Part shown: positions 35,269 through 44,379 of the stretch, piece after piece | Position numbering within the stretch: the stretch's first letter is position 1 | Layout of the letters: every line of letters starts with the position of its first letter | The notes under the pieces: model-generated | What the model was told of the DNA's origin: nothing | Databases searched by the model: none | What the model saw: the letters and a program-made list of their open reading frames with translations, nothing else | Position numbers and translations under genes: made by a program | DNA from: Pseudomonas sp. TH43 | GTDB taxonomy: Bacteria; Pseudomonadota; Gammaproteobacteria; Pseudomonadales; Pseudomonadaceae | NCBI RefSeq assembly: GCF_016650635.1 | Contig: NZ_JAEKFI010000004.1 | Location: 1,002,001 to 1,066,000 of the forward strand | Length of the DNA stretch: 64,000 bases | Direction of reading: 5' to 3'

Positions 35269-35375
35269 AGCCCAGGCCATTTCACCGGGGCAGCGCCTTT
35301 CAAGACGAATGGCTTGGGTCACCCAGTCTGATCGGGCTAGAATGCCAGCCCCTAAAAATGATGGCGGCGTTGCGC

Positions 35376-35576
35376 ATGCGCATTCAGTTGAACGGCGAAT
35401 CCCTTGAACTGCCCGACGGTGAAACCGTTGCGGCCCTGATCACCCGTCTGGAACTGACCGGACGCCGGGTGGCAGTTGAACTCAATCTGGATATCGTCCC
35501 GCGCAGCCAGCATGCCGAGACCACGCTCAACGACGGCGACAATGTCGAAGTCGTGCACGCCATCGGCGGCGGCTAG
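35376..35576 (+). CDS. thiS: Thiamine sulfur carrier protein ThiS
   Basis: A 66-residue ubiquitin-like protein ending in the required Gly-Gly (HAIGGG), whose C terminus becomes a thiocarboxylate and donates sulfur to thiazole formation. The start MRIQLNGE is chosen from family length; MMAALRMRIQ at 35358 is an alternative, and the ribosome site is weak. thiG follows by 60 bp. Confidence 0.92.
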   Translation: MRIQLNGESLELPDGETVAALITRLELTGRRVAVELNLDIVPRSQHAETTLNDGDNVEVVHAIGGG

Positions 35577-35636
35577 CCACCCGGCCCGCAAGGGCACAGA
35601 ATTCTGCAAGACCCTCACTCCTAAAGAGGATTCCCC

Positions 35637-36431
35637 ATGAGCATCGTTCGTAGCGACAAGCCTTTTGTGCTGGCCGGTCGTACTTACCAGTCGCGTTTGC
35701 TGGTCGGTACCGGCAAGTACCGTGACATGGAAGAGACCCGCCAGGCCATCGAAGCCTCGGGCGCCGAGATTGTCACCTTCGCCGTGCGCCGTACCAACCT
35801 TGGCCAGATCGAAGGCGAGCCGAACCTGCTCGACGTGCTGTCGCCGGAGCGTTACACCTTCCTGCCGAACACCGCCGGTTGCTACGACGCCATCGAAGCC
35901 GTGCGCACCTGCCGCCTGGCCCGCGAGCTGCTCGACGGCCACAACCTGGTGAAGCTGGAAGTCCTGGCTGACCAGAAGACCCTGTTCCCTAACGTCATCG
36001 AAACCCTCAAGGCCGCCGAAACGCTGGTCAAAGAAGGTTTCGACGTGATGGTCTACACCAGCGATGACCCGATCATCGCCCGCCAACTGGCAGAGATCGG
36101 CTGCATCGCGGTGATGCCGCTGGCCGGTCTGATCGGTTCCGGTCTGGGCATCTGCAACCCGTACAACCTGCAGATCATCCTCGAAGAAGCGAAAATCCCT
36201 GTGTTGGTCGATGCCGGTGTCGGTACTGCGTCCGATGCAACCATCGCCATGGAACTGGGCTGCGATGCGGTGCTGATGAACTCGGCCATCGCCCACGCAG
36301 GGCAACCGGTGATGATGGCGCAAGCCATGCAACATGCGATCGTCGCAGGCCGTCTGGCCTACCTCGCTGGTCGTATGCCGAAAAAACTCTATGCCAGCGC
36401 CTCTTCGCCGCTGGATGGTCTGATCAAGTAA
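35637..36431 (+). CDS. thiG: Thiazole synthase ThiG
   Basis: A 264-residue TIM-barrel enzyme that makes the thiazole phosphate from 1-deoxyxylulose 5-phosphate, dehydroglycine and ThiS-thiocarboxylate. The Schiff-base lysine is K106 in NLVKLEVL. Phosphate-binding segments PLAGLIGSGLGI and LVDAGVGTASDA are present. AGAGGA precedes the start. Confidence 0.96.
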   Translation: MSIVRSDKPFVLAGRTYQSRLLVGTGKYRDMEETRQAIEASGAEIVTFAVRRTNLGQIEGEPNLLDVLSPERYTFLPNTAGCYDAIEAVRTCRLARELLDGHNLVKLEVLADQKTLFPNVIETLKAAETLVKEGFDVMVYTSDDPIIARQLAEIGCIAVMPLAGLIGSGLGICNPYNLQIILEEAKIPVLVDAGVGTASDATIAMELGCDAVLMNSAIAHAGQPVMMAQAMQHAIVAGRLAYLAGRMPKKLYASASSPLDGLIK

Positions 36432-36440
36432 GAGCCATTG

Positions 36441-37166
36441 ATGACTGAATCGAACGACACGCCTATCCAGACGGAAGAAGGCGACGAGCGCCAACACCGC
36501 CGCATCAAGAGTTTCGTGATGCGCGCCGGGCGCATGACCGAAGGCCAGCAAAAAGGTCTGGATCAAGGCACGCCGCTGTTCGTGTTGCCGCTGGCCGACG
36601 CGCCGGTGGATTACGATCAGGTGTTTGGCCGTTCGGCACCGCGCTCGCTGGAGATCGGTTTCGGCATGGGCCACTCGCTGCTGGAAATGGCCGCCGCCGC
36701 GCCGGATCAGGACTTCATCGGCGTGGAAGTTCACCGTCCGGGTGTTGGCGCGCTGCTCAATGGCGTGCTGACTCAGGGCCTGACCAACCTGCGGGTCTAC
36801 GATTGCGACGCGATCGAAGTGCTCAACCGCTGCATCGCCGACAACAGCCTCGATCGCCTGATGCTGTTCTTCCCGGATCCGTGGCACAAAAGCCGTCACC
36901 ACAAGCGTCGTATCGTTCAGGCGTCGTTCGCTGAACTGGTGCGCAGCAAGTTGAAGGTCGGCGGCATTCTGCACATGGCCACCGACTGGGAACCGTACGC
37001 CGAATACATGCTGGAAGTGATGAACGTCGCTCCGCGCTATCGCAACCTCGCCGAAGACGGCAAGTGCGTACCGCGCCCGGCCGAACGCCCGATCACCAAG
37101 TTCGAACGCCGCGGCGAACGTCTTGGCCATGGCGTCTGGGATCTGAAGTTCGAAAAACAGTCCTGA
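36441..37166 (+). CDS. trmB: tRNA (guanine-N7-)-methyltransferase
   Basis: A 241-residue SAM methyltransferase that modifies G46 of tRNAs. The SAM site is SLEIGFGMGHSLLEMA; FFPDPWHKSRHHKRR and TDWEPYAEYM are TrmB hallmarks. It begins 9 bp after thiG, so it is probably co-transcribed. The ATG follows an in-frame TTG directly. Confidence 0.95.
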   Translation: MTESNDTPIQTEEGDERQHRRIKSFVMRAGRMTEGQQKGLDQGTPLFVLPLADAPVDYDQVFGRSAPRSLEIGFGMGHSLLEMAAAAPDQDFIGVEVHRPGVGALLNGVLTQGLTNLRVYDCDAIEVLNRCIADNSLDRLMLFFPDPWHKSRHHKRRIVQASFAELVRSKLKVGGILHMATDWEPYAEYMLEVMNVAPRYRNLAEDGKCVPRPAERPITKFERRGERLGHGVWDLKFEKQS

Positions 37167-37183
37167 GCATCACGCAACACTCC

Positions 37184-37277
37184 CTGTAGGAGCCGAGCTT
37201 GCTCGCGAAAGCGTCCATTCATTCAACATCAACGTTGACTGAAACGCTGCCTTCGCGAGCAAGCTTTGCTCCTACAG
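37184..37277 (+). repeat. REPIN
   Basis: CTGTAGGAGCCGAGCTTGCT on the left and a reverse-complement-like GCAAGCTTTGCTCCTACAG on the right, lying between convergent genes. Confidence 0.88.
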
Positions 37278-37287
37278 ATTTGTGGTG

Positions 37288-37611
37288 TTAGCGACGATCG
37301 GCGACCACGCCGATGAGCACGACCACCACCAGCAGCACTGGCGCCAGGCTGTAGTTGTTGAACTGGCTCAGGCCTTTGATCACCCACGGTGTGGCGTAGA
37401 TCAGCGCAGCGCCGCTGCCGATCAGGCACAACAACGCCATCAGCGGCACGCGCAGGGCGCCGGCGATGCTGCCCAGGCGCTGCTCGACCCAGCCTTTGAA
37501 GTCGGCACCGAACAGCACCAGCAGGCAACCGACCAGCGCCAGGGCGATTTCCGAGAGATTGCTGCGGCTCCAGCGGGAGACGGTGGCGAGCAGGTCGAGT
37601 ATCAAATCCAT
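37288..37611 (-). CDS. DUF3392 membrane protein
   Basis: A 107-residue protein with three hydrophobic helices (ALALVGCLLVLFG near 23, VPLMALLCLIGSGAALIYA near 55, LAPVLLVVVVLIGVVA near the end) and an FKGWVEQRLGS loop. It matches the DUF3392 family as I recall it. The function is unknown. Confidence 0.82.
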   Translation of the reverse strand: MDLILDLLATVSRWSRSNLSEIALALVGCLLVLFGADFKGWVEQRLGSIAGALRVPLMALLCLIGSGAALIYATPWVIKGLSQFNNYSLAPVLLVVVVLIGVVADRR

Positions 37612-37646
37612 GCGTTTTTCCTTAGGGCAGCCGTTGGGCGTTGGGC

Positions 37647-38852
37647 TCAGCTCAGAAATTTCTGCAGCAAATCGTTGAGGAACAGTTGTCCGCGCTCGGT
37701 CGCCGCCAGACGTGACGGTTCGACCTGCAACAGACCGCTTTGTTCGGCGTCCGAGCGGGCTTCTGCGAGGCTGTACAGCGACAGGCCAGTGCGTTCCGGA
37801 TACAGGCGCGATTCCACACCATCGGTCAGCCGCAGCGCGTTCATCAGAAAGTCGAACGGCAACTCGTCGTTGGTCAGCGATTTCTCTCCGGCCTGAAAGC
37901 TTTTCGCCGGGTTGAGGTAGTCCTTCGGCAGACGCGTCTTCCAGGTACGCACGATACGTCCGTCCGGGTGGCTGAGCTTGCCGTGGGCGCCAGCGCCGAT
38001 GCCGATGAAGTCGCCAAAGCTCCAGTAATTGAGGTTATGCCGCGCCGGCCGCCCGGCCTGTGCATAAGCCGAGACTTCGTATTGCGCGTAACCGTGCTCG
38101 GCCAACAACGCCTGTCCGGCTTCCTGGATGTCCCACAGCGTGTCGTCTTCCGGCAACACGGGTGGCTGGTTCCAGAACACCGTGTTCGGTTCCAGCGTCA
38201 GTTGATACCAGGAAATGTGCGTCGGCTTCAGCTCGATGGCCTGGCGCAGATCGCTCAAGGCATCGTCCAGCGACTGATCCGGCAAGCCGTGCATCAAGTC
38301 GAGGTTGAAGTTATCGAACCCGGCCTGCCGCGCCATACCCGCCGCGCGCACCGCTTCGTCACCGTTGTGAATCCGGCCGAGGGCCTTGAGTTTTTCCTGC
38401 TGGAAACTCTGAATGCCGATCGACAGCCGATTGATCCCCAACTGGCGATACGCGACAAACTTCTCTTGTTCGAAGGTGCCGGGGTTGGCTTCCAGAGTGA
38501 TTTCGATGTCGTGCGCAAACGGAATACGTTGCTCGACGCCTTCCAGCAAACGCCCAAGCGCTTCAGCGCTGAACAGGCTCGGCGTGCCGCCACCAAAGAA
38601 GATCGAGGTGATTTCACGACCGTAAACAGCGTGCAGATCCTGATCGAGATCGGCCAGTAACGCGTCGACGTATTCCTGCTCCGGCAGCACCGGGCTGGCA
38701 GTGTGCGAGTTGAAATCGCAATACGGGCATTTGCGCACACACCACGGGATGTGGATGTACAACGACAAGGGCGGCAGCGTTGGCAGCGGCGCCCGAGGCG
38801 AAGCAGCACCGCCGCCGATGATCAGCGACGACGCAGAAGAATCACCGGTCAT
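37647..38852 (-). CDS. hemW: Radical SAM heme chaperone HemW
   Basis: A 401-residue protein. The radical SAM motif CVRKCPYC has cysteines at 38, 42 and 45, followed by FFGGGTPSL and a HemW C-terminal domain. It is homologous to coproporphyrinogen dehydrogenase HemN, but the extra cysteine after the motif that HemN carries is absent (CDFNSH follows). HemW inserts heme into respiratory proteins. The N terminus is about 20 residues longer than usual; the start at 38852 is supported by the ATGA overlap with rdgB. Confidence 0.92.
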   Translation of the reverse strand: MTGDSSASSLIIGGGAASPRAPLPTLPPLSLYIHIPWCVRKCPYCDFNSHTASPVLPEQEYVDALLADLDQDLHAVYGREITSIFFGGGTPSLFSAEALGRLLEGVEQRIPFAHDIEITLEANPGTFEQEKFVAYRQLGINRLSIGIQSFQQEKLKALGRIHNGDEAVRAAGMARQAGFDNFNLDLMHGLPDQSLDDALSDLRQAIELKPTHISWYQLTLEPNTVFWNQPPVLPEDDTLWDIQEAGQALLAEHGYAQYEVSAYAQAGRPARHNLNYWSFGDFIGIGAGAHGKLSHPDGRIVRTWKTRLPKDYLNPAKSFQAGEKSLTNDELPFDFLMNALRLTDGVESRLYPERTGLSLYSLAEARSDAEQSGLLQVEPSRLAATERGQLFLNDLLQKFLS

Positions 38853-39445
38853 TTCAAGCCCAGACGCTGGCGCAGCAGATCCATTGCACGGGCGCGGTGG
38901 CTGATCTGGTTCTTGTCGGCCGGGCTCAGTTCGGCGCTCGACACGTTCCGCTCCGGCACCCAGAACAGCGGGTCATAACCGAAACCGTGTTCGCCACTGG
39001 CAGCGGTCAGAATCCTTCCGTGCCACAGGCCTTCGCAGAGGATCGGCAACGGATCATCGGCGTGACGCACCAGCGCCAGCACACACACGAACTGCGCGCC
39101 GCGTTCGGCTTCCGGGACATCCTTCAAGGCGTCGAGCAGTTTGGCGTTGTTTGCCGCATCGCCTTTGCCATCGGCATAACGCGCCGAGTAGATACCCGGC
39201 GCACCGCCGAGAAAATCCACCGCCAGCCCGGAATCATCGGCCAGCGCCGGCAATCCGGAAATACGCGCGGCGTTGCGCGCCTTGAGGATCGCGTTCTCGA
39301 CGAACGACAGACCGGTTTCTTCCGGCTCGACCTTGCTCCACTCGCCAATCGAGCGCAGTTGCACCGATTCGCCGAGCATGGCCTGAAGTTCTTTGAGTTT
39401 GCCGGCGTTATGGCTGGCCAGTACGAGTTGCTTGAGGTTCATCAT
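38849..39445 (-). CDS. rdgB: dITP/XTP pyrophosphatase
   Basis: A 198-residue Ham1/RdgB enzyme that hydrolyses non-canonical purine nucleoside triphosphates. It carries ASHNAGKLKELQ at the N terminus, LADDSGLAVDFLGGAPGIYSAR less one position in the middle, and SHRARAMDLL at the end. It overlaps both neighbours by 4 bp. Either of two adjacent ATGs could be used. Confidence 0.95.
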   Translation of the reverse strand: MMNLKQLVLASHNAGKLKELQAMLGESVQLRSIGEWSKVEPEETGLSFVENAILKARNAARISGLPALADDSGLAVDFLGGAPGIYSARYADGKGDAANNAKLLDALKDVPEAERGAQFVCVLALVRHADDPLPILCEGLWHGRILTAASGEHGFGYDPLFWVPERNVSSAELSPADKNQISHRARAMDLLRQRLGLK

Positions 39446-39876
39446 TCGCCGGGAAAGAGTTCTTGGTTGAAATTGATGGTGTTGATCTTGTCGCCGTTCT
39501 GCACCTTGATTTCAAAGGTGCGGGTTTCCTGCTGGTCAACCGGGTATTGGGCGATGTAGTACACCGCGCCCTGTTCGGTGATCTGGCGGAAATTCAACGG
39601 CACACTTTGGCTGGTCAGGTCTTTGACCGTGCCGGTGACGTTGGCGATCAGCGGTTTGCCGTCCTTGACCACCGAGACATTGATCACGCCTTGGTTCTTG
39701 CTGCGAATCAGCTCCGCCGCTTTGGCGATGTCCGGTTGCAGGTACGTCGAGTTGAAAGTGTTGTAGTGCACCGTCACGTCGCCAAAGGTTTCCTGACGCT
39801 CGCCCTTGATGACGTCCGCCGCCAGCGCGCCGGCGCTCAGGCAGGCAGTCAATAACAACAACGCTAAACGACCCAT
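39442..39876 (-). CDS. DUF4426 exported protein
   Basis: A 144-residue protein with a cleavable signal peptide (RLALLLLTACLSAGALAA, likely cut near residue 19-20). It matches DUF4426, with ERQETFGDVTVHYNTFNSTY at the mature N terminus. The function is unknown; its location in the metW-hemW block is conserved in Pseudomonas. Confidence 0.88.
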   Translation of the reverse strand: MGRLALLLLTACLSAGALAADVIKGERQETFGDVTVHYNTFNSTYLQPDIAKAAELIRSKNQGVINVSVVKDGKPLIANVTGTVKDLTSQSVPLNFRQITEQGAVYYIAQYPVDQQETRTFEIKVQNGDKINTINFNQELFPGE

Positions 39877-39902
39877 GATCGTTCTCCTCGAAATGTCGTG
39901 GC

Positions 39903-40523
39903 TCAGACCGCGACTTTGTGATCGGCAAGCACTGGGCTGCTGACGCGGTAGATCCCAATCTCACCTAACAGATTAGGCCATAGCTTACTGGCCCACCCGT
40001 GGCGGTGCTGTTGATCCACGGCAAGCCGATCAATGACCTTCGCGTCACGTTCGCGACAAAGCTCTTCAAAATCTTCGAAAGTGCAGAAGTGAATGTTCGG
40101 CGTGTTGTACCAGGTGTACGGCAGGAACTCGGAAACCGGCATGCGGCCCTTGCTCGCCAGGTACCAGCGGCAGCGCCAGTGGCCGAAATTCGGGAAGGTG
40201 ATGATGCACTGACGGCCGACCCGGAGCATTTCATCGAGGATCTTGTCCGGGTAATGCACGGCTTGCAGGGCCTGGGTCATGACGACGATGTCGAAACTGT
40301 TGCTGGCGAAGTTGCCCAGCCCCTTGTCCAGATCCTGCTCGATGACGTTGATGCCCTTGGCCACGCACTCGGCGATGTTGTCGGCGTCGTTTTCCAGGCC
40401 ATAACCTGTAACGTTCTTGTGGTCACGCAGCCAGGTCAGCAGCTCGCCGTCACCACAACCGAGGTCGAGGACGCGGCTGCCGGCGGGGATCCATTCCTGG
40501 ATGATTTCCAGATCAGCTCTCAT
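39903..40523 (-). CDS. metW: Methionine biosynthesis protein MetW
   Basis: A 206-residue class I SAM-methyltransferase-like protein with VLDLGCGDGELL at 18-29 and the MetW block VVMTQALQAVHYPD. It is encoded 7 bp after metX. In pseudomonads MetW is needed together with MetX for full homoserine acyltransferase activity; the mechanism is not visible from sequence. Confidence 0.94.
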   Translation of the reverse strand: MRADLEIIQEWIPAGSRVLDLGCGDGELLTWLRDHKNVTGYGLENDADNIAECVAKGINVIEQDLDKGLGNFASNSFDIVVMTQALQAVHYPDKILDEMLRVGRQCIITFPNFGHWRCRWYLASKGRMPVSEFLPYTWYNTPNIHFCTFEDFEELCRERDAKVIDRLAVDQQHRHGWASKLWPNLLGEIGIYRVSSPVLADHKVAV

Positions 40524-40530
40524 GGCTTTC

Positions 40531-41670
40531 TCACAACGTGATGCGGTTCATGTAATTGCCGAACGCCTGCAAGTAGCGCGGGATCGGAATCAGGAAGGCG
40601 TCGTGGCCCTGCGGTGCGTCGATTTCCAGATAGCTGACGTCTTTGCGCGCCGCCATCAATGCATCGACCAGCTCACGCGAACGGGCCGGGGAGAAGCGCC
40701 AGTCAGTGGTGAACGACATCACGCAGAACTTGGCCGTGGCGTTCTCGAAGGTTTTCGCCAGGTTATCGTCGAAGTTCGCCGCCGGATCGAAGTAATCCAG
40801 CGCCTTGGTCATCAACAGATAGGTGTTGGCGTCGAAGCGTCCGGAGAACTCTTCGCCCTGATAACGCAGGTAACTTTCGACCTGGAACTCGACACTGTGA
40901 AAGTCATAGTTGAGCTTTTCGCTCTTCAGGCCACGGCCGAATTTCTCGCCCATGGAGTCGTCGGACAGGTAGGTGATGTGCCCGACCATGCGCGCCAGCA
41001 TCAAGCCACGCTTGGGGATCACGCCCGCTTCCTGGAACGAACCGCCGTGGAATTCCGGGTCGGTGAGGATCGCCTGACGCGCCACTTCGTTGAAGGCGAT
41101 GTTCTGCGCCGACAACTTGGGTGCCGAAGCGATGGCCAGGCAGTGACGTACGCGATCCGGATAAGTGATGGTCCATTGCAACGCCTGCATGCCGCCGAGG
41201 CTGCCGCCGATGACCGCTGCCCACTGGCCGATGCCGAGCAGGTCAGCGAGGCGCGCCTGGCTGTGGACCCAGTCTTCCACGGTCAGCACCGGGAAGTCGG
41301 CGCCAAACGGCTTGCCGGTCTCCGGGTTGATGCTGCTTGGGCCGGTGGAGCCGTTGCAGCCGCCAAGGTTGTTCAGGCTGACCACGAAGAACTTGTTGGT
41401 GTCGATCGGTTTGCCGGGGCCGATGCAGCTGTCCCACCAACCGGGTTTGCGGTCGTCGGCGCTGTGATAGCCAGCGGCGTGGTGGTGCCCGGACAAGGCG
41501 TGGCAGATCAGCACGGCGTTGCTCGCCTGTGCGTTGAGTGTGCCGTAGGTTTCGTAGATCAGGTCATAGGCGGGCAGCGAACGGCCACAGGCCAAGGCCA
41601 GCGGTTCGCTGAAGTGCGCCGTTTGCGGCGTCACCAGACCAACAGAATCGGGGGGAAAGGCAGTTGGCAT
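40531..41670 (-). CDS. metX: Homoserine O-acyltransferase (O-succinyl type)
   Basis: A 379-residue alpha/beta hydrolase. The nucleophile is S157 in VIGGSLGGMQ; the acid and base are in TTDWRFSPARS and GHDAFL. It acylates L-homoserine, the first committed step of methionine synthesis. Pseudomonas MetX enzymes are known to use succinyl-CoA despite the MetX fold; I infer the same here. It forms an operon with metW. Confidence 0.94.
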   Translation of the reverse strand: MPTAFPPDSVGLVTPQTAHFSEPLALACGRSLPAYDLIYETYGTLNAQASNAVLICHALSGHHHAAGYHSADDRKPGWWDSCIGPGKPIDTNKFFVVSLNNLGGCNGSTGPSSINPETGKPFGADFPVLTVEDWVHSQARLADLLGIGQWAAVIGGSLGGMQALQWTITYPDRVRHCLAIASAPKLSAQNIAFNEVARQAILTDPEFHGGSFQEAGVIPKRGLMLARMVGHITYLSDDSMGEKFGRGLKSEKLNYDFHSVEFQVESYLRYQGEEFSGRFDANTYLLMTKALDYFDPAANFDDNLAKTFENATAKFCVMSFTTDWRFSPARSRELVDALMAARKDVSYLEIDAPQGHDAFLIPIPRYLQAFGNYMNRITL

Positions 41671-41767
41671 CGACCCTGCTCTCGTTGAAATGAGGCGTAA
41701 GTCTAAAGACCGGGGGGGTTAGCGGCAAGCAACGATCGGGCCTGATTCATTCATTGAACGCGCCCCC

Positions 41768-41890
41768 TGTGGCGAGGGGATTTATCCCCGCTGGGTGGCG
41801 AAGCCGCCCCCTGCGTTCTACCAGCCAAATGGGGTTGGCGGGTTTTACGACTGCTGCGCAGCCGAGCGGGGATAAATCCCCTCGCCACAA
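41768..41890 (+). repeat. REPIN-like inverted element (GGGGATTTATCCCC type)
   Basis: TGTGGCGAGGGGATTTATCC on the left and its complement on the right. The internal GGGTGGCGAAGCCGCCCCC is the reverse of that in the 47.2-48.2 kb array, so this is a single copy of the same element in the opposite orientation. Confidence 0.88.
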
Positions 41891-41906
41891 GTGCTGCACT
41901 GCTCGA

Positions 41907-42197
41907 TCAGGGGCGCACCAGATCAGGCAAATCCGGCAACTTCTTCGGCGAGCAGATCTTCACGCGCTTCTGCCGGTTCAATTCGCCACTGAGCAAACTG
42001 ACCTGGCTCTTGGACACCCCAAACGCTTTGGCCAGAAAGCCCATCAGATAAGCATTGGCCTTGCCCTCGACCGGCGGCGCGGTGAGGCGAATCTTCAAGC
42101 GATCACCGTGCAGCCCGACGAAGTCATCGCTACGGGCTGCCGGCTGCAGGTGACACTCGAGGATCAAGTCGTCACCGTCCCATCGGAACCAGCTCAC
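41907..42197 (-). CDS. DUF167 (YggU) family protein
   Basis: A 96-residue protein with the DUF167 pattern LECHLQPAARSDDFVGLHGD and then APPVEGKANAYLMGFLAKAF. The function is unknown. It overlaps the yggT-like gene by 4 bp and ends the proC operon. Confidence 0.9.
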   Translation of the reverse strand: MSWFRWDGDDLILECHLQPAARSDDFVGLHGDRLKIRLTAPPVEGKANAYLMGFLAKAFGVSKSQVSLLSGELNRQKRVKICSPKKLPDLPDLVRP

Positions 42198-42784
42198 ATC
42201 AGCAAGCGTAGGATTTCCGGCATCATCGTCATCGCCGCGAGGTTGTTGATCACCAGCATGTCGATCAGCTTCAACGCCAGAAACGCGAAGATCGGCGACA
42301 AGTCCAGCCCACCGAGGTTCGGCAGAAACTTGCGGAACGGCGCCAGCGCCGGTTCGCAGATCTGATTGACCAGCTCAGCGCCCGGATTGTGGCTGCCCGG
42401 TGCGACCCACGAGAGGATCACGCTGATGATCAGGGCGAAGAAGAAAATCTTCAGGAACAGCGCGGTCACGCCGATCAGCGACCAGATAAACAGTTGCAGC
42501 GGATTACCAGTGGTGCCGTAAGTCAGCAGCAGGGTCAGCGCCATCAACGCCAGTTGCACCAGAATCGCCAACACCAGCGACGACATGTCGAGGCCGAACA
42601 TGCTCGGGATGATCCGACGCAGTGGCTTGAGCAGCGGTTGTGTCGCCTTCACCACAAACTGGCACAACGGGTTGTAGAAGTTCGCCCGCACCAACTGCAG
42701 GACGAAGCGCAGCAGCACAATCAGCAGGTACAGACTGCCGAGGGTTTGCAGCACGTAAACCGCTGCGGTGTTCAATCCAATCAT
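42194..42784 (-). CDS. YggT-family membrane protein
   Basis: A 196-residue protein with two YggT repeats, each a pair of hydrophobic helices (YVLQTLGSLYLLIVLLRFVL near 9 and ALFLKIFFFALIISVILSWV near 120). It contains NPLCQFVVKATQPLLKPLRR and NQICEPALAPFRK. Its precise role is unknown; relatives are linked to osmotic shock resistance. The start at 42784 is chosen because it follows proC by 10 bp and gives an immediate hydrophobic N terminus. Confidence 0.9.
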   Translation of the reverse strand: MIGLNTAAVYVLQTLGSLYLLIVLLRFVLQLVRANFYNPLCQFVVKATQPLLKPLRRIIPSMFGLDMSSLVLAILVQLALMALTLLLTYGTTGNPLQLFIWSLIGVTALFLKIFFFALIISVILSWVAPGSHNPGAELVNQICEPALAPFRKFLPNLGGLDLSPIFAFLALKLIDMLVINNLAAMTMMPEILRLLM

Positions 42785-42794
42785 GTAAGGCTCC

Positions 42795-43613
42795 TTATTT
42801 GCCCAGTTGTTCGGCCATTTCGGCCGAGCGGTGCGCGGCGGCGCCGAGTGCGGTTTCGACCAGGGCTTCGAAGCCATTGGCCTGGAATGATTTGATTGCG
42901 GCTTCCGTGGTGCCATTTGGCGAGGTCACGCGGCGACGCAGTTCGGCGGCATCGACGTCACTGGAAACTGCCATATGCGCGGCGCCGAGGGCGGTCTGCA
43001 GGGTCAGCTGTTCAGCAATGTCTTTGGGCAGGCCGAGTTTGACGCCAGCAGCGGTCATGGCCTCGATCAGCAGGAAGAAGTACGCCGGGCCGGAACCCGA
43101 CACGGCAGTGACCGCGTCCAGTTGCTGCTCTTCGTTCAGCCACAGGGCGATACCAACGGCGGACAGCAACTCTTCGGCTTGCTGACGCTGTTCGGCGGTC
43201 ACTTCGTGGGTCGCGTACAAGCCGCTGACGCCTTGGCGCAGCAGCGCCGGCGTGTTCGGCATGCAGCGCACGATTGGCTGCTCGCCGAGCCAGGCCGTCA
43301 TGCTTGCGCAGGTGATGCCGGCGGCGATCGACACCACCAGTTGATTCGGCTTCAGGCTCGGGCGAATCGCTTCGCACACGGCTTTCATGGCTTGTGGCTT
43401 GACCGCCAGCACGACCACGTCGACGCCGTCGATGGCCTGAGCGTTGTCGGCAAACGTTTCGATGCCGTGCTCAGCACTGACCTTGGCGCGGGTTTCTTCG
43501 CCCGGATCGCTGGCACGGATGTGTGCAGCTTCCAGACCTTTGGCGCGCAGGCCGCCGATCAAACTGGCTGCCATGTTGCCCGCACCGATAAACGCAATAC
43601 GTGTGTTGCTCAT
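42795..43613 (-). CDS. proC: Pyrroline-5-carboxylate reductase
   Basis: A 272-residue NAD(P)H enzyme for the last step of proline synthesis. The Rossmann motif is FIGAGNMAASLIGG from residue 8. VLAVKPQ and the C-terminal block AVSGSGPAYFFLLIEAM with LRRRVTSPNGTT are the ProC signature. It follows yggS, a conserved pairing. Confidence 0.96.
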   Translation of the reverse strand: MSNTRIAFIGAGNMAASLIGGLRAKGLEAAHIRASDPGEETRAKVSAEHGIETFADNAQAIDGVDVVVLAVKPQAMKAVCEAIRPSLKPNQLVVSIAAGITCASMTAWLGEQPIVRCMPNTPALLRQGVSGLYATHEVTAEQRQQAEELLSAVGIALWLNEEQQLDAVTAVSGSGPAYFFLLIEAMTAAGVKLGLPKDIAEQLTLQTALGAAHMAVSSDVDAAELRRRVTSPNGTTEAAIKSFQANGFEALVETALGAAAHRSAEMAEQLGK

Positions 43614-43636
43614 GTGTGGTCCTTATCTGGAAACGT

Positions 43637-44323
43637 TCAAGATTGGGAATAGTCGCGCGCACCAAACAGGGCCGTACCGATACGCACCCAGGTGGCGCCT
43701 TGGGCAATGGCCGACTCAAGGTCGTGGCTCATGCCCATGGAAAGAGTGTCGAGCGGCAGATCGAGGCTCGCCTGCAAACGCTGCACAGCAGCAAAAGCGG
43801 CATCCTGCTCGGCACGATCGTCGGTCGGCTCGGGAATCGCCATCAATCCGCGCAGTTTCAGGCGCGGCAGTGCGCTGATCGCGGCGGCCAGCGCTGGCAG
43901 GTCGGCCGGCGTACAACCGGATTTACTCGCCTCACCGCTGACGTTGACCTGAATGCAGATGTTCAGCGGCGGCAGCTCGGCCGGGCGCTGTTCGGACAGA
44001 CGTTGGGCGATTTTCAGGCGATCCACGGAATGCACCCATTCAAAATGCTCGGCAATGGCACGAGTCTTGTTCGATTGAATGGGGCCGATGAAGTGCCAGA
44101 TCAAGGGCAGGTCAGCCAGTTCGAGCTGTTTGCCCAAGGCTTCCTGCAAGTAGTTCTCGCCAAAGTTGCGCAAACCGGCGGCATAGGCTTCGCGCAGGGC
44201 CTCGGCGGGTTTGGTCTTGCTCACGGCGAGCAACTGGACGCTGTTTTCAGGACGGTGTGCGGCTTGGGTCGCGGTCTGGATGCGCGAACCAACGTGGAAA
44301 ATGTTGTCTGCTATCGTGGACAT
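43637..44323 (-). CDS. PLP homeostasis protein YggS/PLPBP
   Basis: A 228-residue single-domain alanine-racemase-like barrel. The PLP lysine lies in LLAVSKTKPAE, and FGENYLQEA, WHFIGPIQSNK, GLMAIP and SMGMSHDLESAI are family blocks. It carries PLP and supports its homeostasis without known catalytic activity. The ATG at 44323 follows an in-frame TTG. It is divergent from pilT over a 56-bp shared promoter region. Confidence 0.93.
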   Translation of the reverse strand: MSTIADNIFHVGSRIQTATQAAHRPENSVQLLAVSKTKPAEALREAYAAGLRNFGENYLQEALGKQLELADLPLIWHFIGPIQSNKTRAIAEHFEWVHSVDRLKIAQRLSEQRPAELPPLNICIQVNVSGEASKSGCTPADLPALAAAISALPRLKLRGLMAIPEPTDDRAEQDAAFAAVQRLQASLDLPLDTLSMGMSHDLESAIAQGATWVRIGTALFGARDYSQS

Positions 44324-44379
44324 CAAGAGGCGCCGGCGGTCTGAAGGTTCGCGGCATTCTACTGGAATTGGGGAACGCT

